From Deltaproteobacteria bacterium (GTDB lineage: Bacteria; Desulfobacterota; Desulfuromonadia; Geobacterales; Geobacteraceae), in the NCBI GenBank assembly GCA_021810985.1, contig JAJZQA010000032.1:1-12529 (forward strand): a DNA stretch of 12,529 nucleotides, written 5' to 3'. Position numbers and translations under genes: made by a program. The notes under the pieces were generated by a model, which searched no databases, had not been told where the DNA came from, and saw only the letters and a program-made list of their open reading frames with translations. Positions 10,276 to 12,529 of the stretch are shown here, one piece after another (the stretch's first letter is position 1; the number at the start of each line of letters is the position of its first letter).

Positions 10276-10833
10276 TTGAAAGTATTGGTTGTATGTGAAT
10301 ACTCTGGCACGGTCAGAGATGCTTTTATCGCAGCGGGGCATGATGCAATGTCCTGTGACCTGTTGCCGACAGATGCGCCGGGGCCACATTATCAGGGTGA
10401 CGTGCGGGACGTGATACATGGCTGTTGGGATTTGATGATTGCACATCCCCCCTGTACTCATTTGAGCGTGTCCGGTGCGCGGCACTTCGAGTCAAAGAAA
10501 CTGGACGGTCGGCAACAGTCGGCAATCAGCTTTTTCATGCTGCTGGCAAAGTCTGACATTCCGCGAATTGCAGTCGAAAACCCCGTCTGCATCATGTCGT
10601 CAATATGGCGAAAACCCGACCAGGTAATCCACCCGTGGCAGTTCGGCCACGGAGAAACGAAGGCAACATGTCTCTGGTTGAAGGGTTTACCCTTGCTGGA
10701 ACCGACGGACATAGTGGATGGCCGGGAGAACAGAATCCACCGGATGCCGCCTAGTCCTGACCGGTGGAAAAAACGAAGTAAAACCTTCGCGGGGATCGCC
10801 TCCGCGATGGCGCAACAGTGGGGAAGAATATAA
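10276..10833 (+). CDS. Cassette gene 3: cytosine-methyltransferase-like protein
   Basis: A 185-aa protein starting with TTG at 10276, 6 bases after GGAGG (10266-10270). It has the order of the C5-cytosine methyltransferase fold: motif I-like VVCEYSGTVRDAFIAAGHDA followed by SCDL (residues 5-29), a DVRDV strand, the motif IV-like AHPPCTHLS (PPC at 58-60, the Cys corresponding to the catalytic one), and a motif VI-like AVENP (99-103). A target-recognition domain is missing and it is about half the size of typical enzymes, as in a class of short phage proteins usually annotated as DNA methylases. Modification of phage DNA against restriction is possible, but another nucleotide or base substrate cannot be excluded. 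The TAA stop is in the left core of site D. Confidence 0.75.
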   Translation: MKVLVVCEYSGTVRDAFIAAGHDAMSCDLLPTDAPGPHYQGDVRDVIHGCWDLMIAHPPCTHLSVSGARHFESKKLDGRQQSAISFFMLLAKSDIPRIAVENPVCIMSSIWRKPDQVIHPWQFGHGETKATCLWLKGLPLLEPTDIVDGRENRIHRMPPSPDRWKKRSKTFAGIASAMAQQWGRI

Positions 10834-10881
10834 CGGCTTGAGGCTTACCGGCTGAAAGGCCGGTGGAGCCGATGGTTATAT
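10828..10881 (+). repeat. attC-like site D
   Basis: Left core ATATAAC (10828-10834) and right core GTTATAT (10875-10881) are exact inverted complements. The inner stem GGCTTACCGGC pairs with GCCGGTGGAGCC around the loop TGAAAG; between core and inner stem the arms differ (GGCTTGA against GATG), like the unpaired spacer of attC sites. The stop codon of the methyltransferase-like gene is within the left core. Confidence 0.65.
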
Positions 10882-10898
10882 TTCGTAGGGAGGTTGTA

Positions 10899-11408
10899 AT
10901 GAAACCACATTTTGGACAGTCGGATGCGGCAATGAACAAACTGTCAGGATGCAATAAATTTCCGAACGCAGGGAAAGGACTGGAGCAAATTGCTGAACTG
11001 GAAGCAAAGGCAAAGGAAGCAGGCTTTGAAACGCCGCTTGAGTACCTGAAAGCCAAGCATGAGGAAGTGGCAGGTATGGGCCTTGAGCCCGGTTTTTTTG
11101 AGCGGAACCCTTGGGCAATACGGCAGATGCGCCCAGCAGTGAACATGGCAGACCATCCATTGCAGGCAAAGATAGAGGAAGGACAGCTTGTTATCCGAGT
11201 TGGAGTCAAACGGCTGGCTGATTGCTCCACTGGTGACGACCTCGGTGCTTTACATGGGCGGAAAATTACCGACCCCGAAGAATTTTGCGAGGACGTAATC
11301 CGCGAGATGATGATTGAGGACGAGCAAGGAACTACTCCGTTAATTCAGTTTCTTGGTGAAATGGAAATAGCGGCGTTTGAAAGCGGGTCACTGGCTATAG
11401 AGCCATAA
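10899..11408 (+). CDS. Cassette gene 4: 169-aa protein of unknown function
   Basis: ATG 10899 follows GGGAGG (10888-10893); in-frame upstream codons lie inside site D. The N-terminal half is helical and charged (LEQIAELEAKAKEAGFETPL, then EYLKAKHEEVA). The C-terminal half begins with a strand, EEGQLVIRVGVKRLADC, followed by ITDPEEFCEDVIREM and EDEQGTTPLIQFL, ending with AAFESGSLAIE. This C-terminal arrangement (L-V-I-R-x-G-V-x-x-L-A, D-P-x-x-F-x-x-D-V-I, E-D-x-x-G-T-T-P-L, E-x-G-S) recurs in phage proteins of unknown function, as far as I recall. There is no signal peptide or membrane helix. The TAA stop lies in the left core of site E. Confidence 0.65.
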   Translation: MKPHFGQSDAAMNKLSGCNKFPNAGKGLEQIAELEAKAKEAGFETPLEYLKAKHEEVAGMGLEPGFFERNPWAIRQMRPAVNMADHPLQAKIEEGQLVIRVGVKRLADCSTGDDLGALHGRKITDPEEFCEDVIREMMIEDEQGTTPLIQFLGEMEIAAFESGSLAIEP

Positions 11409-11460
11409 CGGCTTGAGTACAGCAGCGGGCTTAATCGCCTGCTGCTACGTTTTGTTATTT
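11403..11460 (+). repeat. attC-like site E
   Basis: Left core CCATAAC (11403-11409), right core GTTATTT (11454-11460). GTACAGCAGCGGGC pairs with GCCTGCTGCTAC, with one extra base, around TTAATC. The left arm starts CGGCTTGAG exactly as in site D, although the inner stems differ completely; shared ends with different middles are usual for related attC sites. Confidence 0.65.
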
Positions 11461-11484
11461 TACGTTGGTGATCGGAGGATCGAA

Positions 11485-11688
11485 ATGACAAGTGGAAACC
11501 TTGCAAGAGAATTTGAAGCGCTAGTATGCGAAACAAACGCAATCGGCTGTGAAGTTTCCGGAATGAAAGCAGAAAACAAATTCCGGGAGCAAATAGGGCA
11601 ATCGGTCGCTTACGCCGAAGATTCCTTTTTGCTGATGGCTGAAAAGTATCGGGTTATTGCAGAGAAATTCCGGGACTTGGGGAAGTAA
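11485..11688 (+). CDS. Cassette gene 5: 67-aa helical protein
   Basis: ATG 11485 with CGGAGGATCG upstream (11473-11482), 25 bases after site E. The small acidic protein is predicted to be almost entirely helical: NLAREFEALVCETNAIGCEV, then KAENKFREQIGQSVAYAEDS and LMAEKYRVIAEKFRDLGK, with hydrophobic spacing that allows a helical bundle. There is no recognisable domain. The TAA stop ends where the left core of site F begins (11688). Confidence 0.6.
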   Translation: MTSGNLAREFEALVCETNAIGCEVSGMKAENKFREQIGQSVAYAEDSFLLMAEKYRVIAEKFRDLGK

Positions 11689-11735
11689 AATAACACCAAT
11701 TTGAGCGGCTTGTCCGCTCGGAATGATGGTTAGGC
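11688..11735 (+). repeat. attC-like site F
   Basis: Left core AAATAAC (11688-11694), right core GTTAGGC (11729-11735), which matches the canonical GTTRRRY of integron sites. The inner stem GAGCGGC/GTCCGCTC is closed by a TT loop; the outer arm ACCA-ATTT pairs with GGAATGATGGT with a bulge. It closes the cassette series: the next gene has a different, 66-base leader. Confidence 0.65.
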
Positions 11736-11801
11736 AAATTGTGAATATGCAACAGTCACCAGCGCGGGTCTTTTTGACCTTCAATAGAAAGGTTTTTCAC
11801 A

Positions 11802-12092
11802 ATGCAAAAGCCTGCCAAAAAACCAAAATCCGCCGAAAACGTATGCAGAAAACTACGCCTTAAAATGGGCTACAGCCTGCAAGATATGGCTGATATTTTA
11901 GGCATTAAGAAGGCAACGCTTCAAGGATATGATGAAGGTCGCAGGGCTTGCCCGGTGGAGATCATCAGCCAGATGCAATCCGCATACGAAAGAGAGCTGA
12001 AATTCTGGTCACGCTATAAACCGGGCGGGGAGTTTGACCAGAGCGTAAGCAAAGAATACCCTCATGGGATTTTATCCGTATTGGAGGCTTAA
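11802..12092 (+). CDS. Small Xre-type helix-turn-helix protein
   Basis: A 96-aa protein with an HTH of the lambda-repressor type at about residues 13-58: NVCRKLRLKMGYSLQDMADI, then LGIKKATLQGYDEGRRACP, followed by a helix VEIISQMQSAYE. The recognition helix is about residues 34-44 (GIKKATLQGYD). The C-terminal 30 residues are polar and contain no dimerisation domain. The start at ATG 11802 has AGAAAGG (11786-11792) upstream. The 66 bases after site F hold no clear promoter but do contain GGTCTTTTTGACC (a small hairpin). A regulator in the middle of the early operon, after the cassettes, could govern the late part or replication genes. Confidence 0.75.
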   Translation: MQKPAKKPKSAENVCRKLRLKMGYSLQDMADILGIKKATLQGYDEGRRACPVEIISQMQSAYERELKFWSRYKPGGEFDQSVSKEYPHGILSVLEA

Positions 12093-12095
12093 AAA

Positions 12096-12401
12096 ATGAA
12101 AGTAGACAACCCTAGATTTATTTGTAGCAATCCGGAGGGAACAGTCTGGTGCACAGAATGCCCTTTTACTGATCAGGACGGTTTTTGTGAACCCCACAGC
12201 CCACTTTATGGCCTTTGTAATAGTTGGGGGCGTGACCATTCGCCATGTTGTCCAACCTTAGAAAACTATGTGGATGCCTGTGTATTGGCGGATTCGGTAA
12301 CAACGGGTGAATTAGTATCGGTAAGAACACTAGCAATGCCAGCGAATCAAACATCGGATATAACGCTGAATCAGGCGCTTATATCAACAGAGGTTCGCTA
12401 A
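12096..12401 (+). CDS. 101-aa cysteine-rich protein
   Basis: ATG 12096 follows GGAGG (12083-12087) and the previous stop by three bases. The first 62 residues contain eight cysteines, at 10, 19, 22, 31, 41, 51, 52 and 62, plus two histidines: RFICSNPEG, VWCTECPF, GFCEPHSP, LCNSWG, SPCCPT, ACVLAD. Spacing suggests one or two metal sites, one with the C-x-x-C pair at 19-22. The C-terminal 40 residues are Thr/Ser-rich and unstructured in appearance. No family was recognised. Stop and next start overlap (TAATG). Confidence 0.65.
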   Translation: MKVDNPRFICSNPEGTVWCTECPFTDQDGFCEPHSPLYGLCNSWGRDHSPCCPTLENYVDACVLADSVTTGELVSVRTLAMPANQTSDITLNQALISTEVR

Positions 12402-12529
12402 TGGAACTTTTCACTAAAAACATATCGCCAAAAGGCAAGGTTACATACGCCCCTTACAACCCGGCTGCCATGCCGGATATGCAGATTGAACCGGAACAGG
12501 TTGTTGCAATCTTCTCGGCACTGTCGATC
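12401..12529 (+). CDS. Phage gene, N-terminal part (runs out of the window)
   Basis: ATG 12401 overlaps the previous stop (TAATG), with AGAGGTT (12389-12395) upstream. Forty-three codons are visible, beginning MELFTKNISPKGKVTYAPY and continuing PAAMPDMQIEPEQVVAIFSA, with no stop before the window end. The part seen is a short strand-rich start followed by an acidic helix. It is too little to assign a family; replication genes are expected near here in such phages, but nothing in the fragment shows that. Confidence 0.55.
   Translation, partial: MELFTKNISPKGKVTYAPYNPAAMPDMQIEPEQVVAIFSALSI

Larger units (their letters stand above)
9405..11735 (+). mobile_element. attC-like cassette array of five genes (CALIN-like), no integrase in window
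   Basis: Six imperfect palindromes bound five units, each with one plus-strand gene: 375, 422, 619, 579 and 275 bases between successive GTT cleavage triplets. Every palindrome begins with AAC and ends with GTT. The gene upstream ends at or close to the palindrome, and the next gene starts 30-70 bases after it with its own ribosome binding site and no clear promoter. This is the layout of integron cassettes (gene plus 3' attC), and arrays lacking an integrase are known as CALINs. In the rest of the early operon genes overlap, so spaced units are a clear break in style. Alternative: a phage-specific family of hairpin elements that only resembles attC. Confidence 0.6.

Noticed and set aside
10751..11230. 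159-aa minus-strand ORF across site D
   Set aside because: It spans the attC-like site and parts of two plus-strand genes, with Ser/Pro-rich shadow composition and no start signal.
9405..11735. The intergenic palindromes as Rho-independent terminators
   Set aside because: None is followed by a T-run on the plus strand, and termination after every gene would silence the rest of the operon. The conserved AAC/GTT ends are not needed for terminators.

Overview
This window is phage or prophage DNA, probably from a temperate tailed phage of a proteobacterium. The evidence is a DUF4376 tail-associated protein, a lysis module, a Xre-type repressor behind a divergent promoter region, a Gp157-ERF-NinB recombination block, many tiny start/stop-overlapping genes, and the 3' part of a tRNA-Arg-like gene that looks like an attachment core. 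No ribosomal, metabolic or other clear chromosomal gene is visible. The host genus cannot be fixed from the sequence.

Layout. (1) 1-934: end of the tail module: a partial distal tail protein, a DUF4376 protein and a 29-aa mini-protein. (2) 935-3223: lysis region, almost all start/stop coupled: a one-helix membrane protein, a lysozyme-like endolysin, three tiny cysteine-rich proteins, two small membrane (holin-like) proteins and a membrane-anchored 195-aa protein. (3) 3224-3441: direct repeats, a minus-strand terminator and the 3' end of a tRNA gene, overlapped by the end of a 31-aa minus-strand ORF; together an attP-like segment. (4) 3444-4799: a small secreted protein on the minus strand, a divergent control region with three GTTGCA boxes, a Xre repressor and an early phage protein. 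(5) 4800-5425: about 625 bp of degenerate pentanucleotide repeat (GGCNN) with an internal 72-bp duplication, closed by a minus-strand terminator hairpin. (6) 5482-9410: early operon of a 214-aa phage protein of unknown function, small proteins, an HNH-endonuclease remnant, Gp157, ERF annealing protein, NinB and a zinc-ribbon/helix-turn-helix protein. (7) 9405-11735: five single-gene units bounded by six imperfect palindromes that start with AAC and end with GTT and resemble integron attC sites. (8) 11802-12529: an HTH protein, a cysteine-rich protein and the start of a further gene.

The most unusual part is region 7. Each intergenic palindrome is about 48-62 bp, its two halves are imperfect inverted repeats with mismatches and extra bases, and in four of six the TAA stop codon of the preceding gene lies inside the left core. 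The last one ends in a canonical GTTAGGC. All genes point the same way and end towards their site. This is the architecture of an integron cassette array without its integrase (a CALIN-like cluster), here inside a phage early operon. It carries a cytosine-methyltransferase-like gene and four genes of unknown function. The pentanucleotide repeat is the second unexplained structure.
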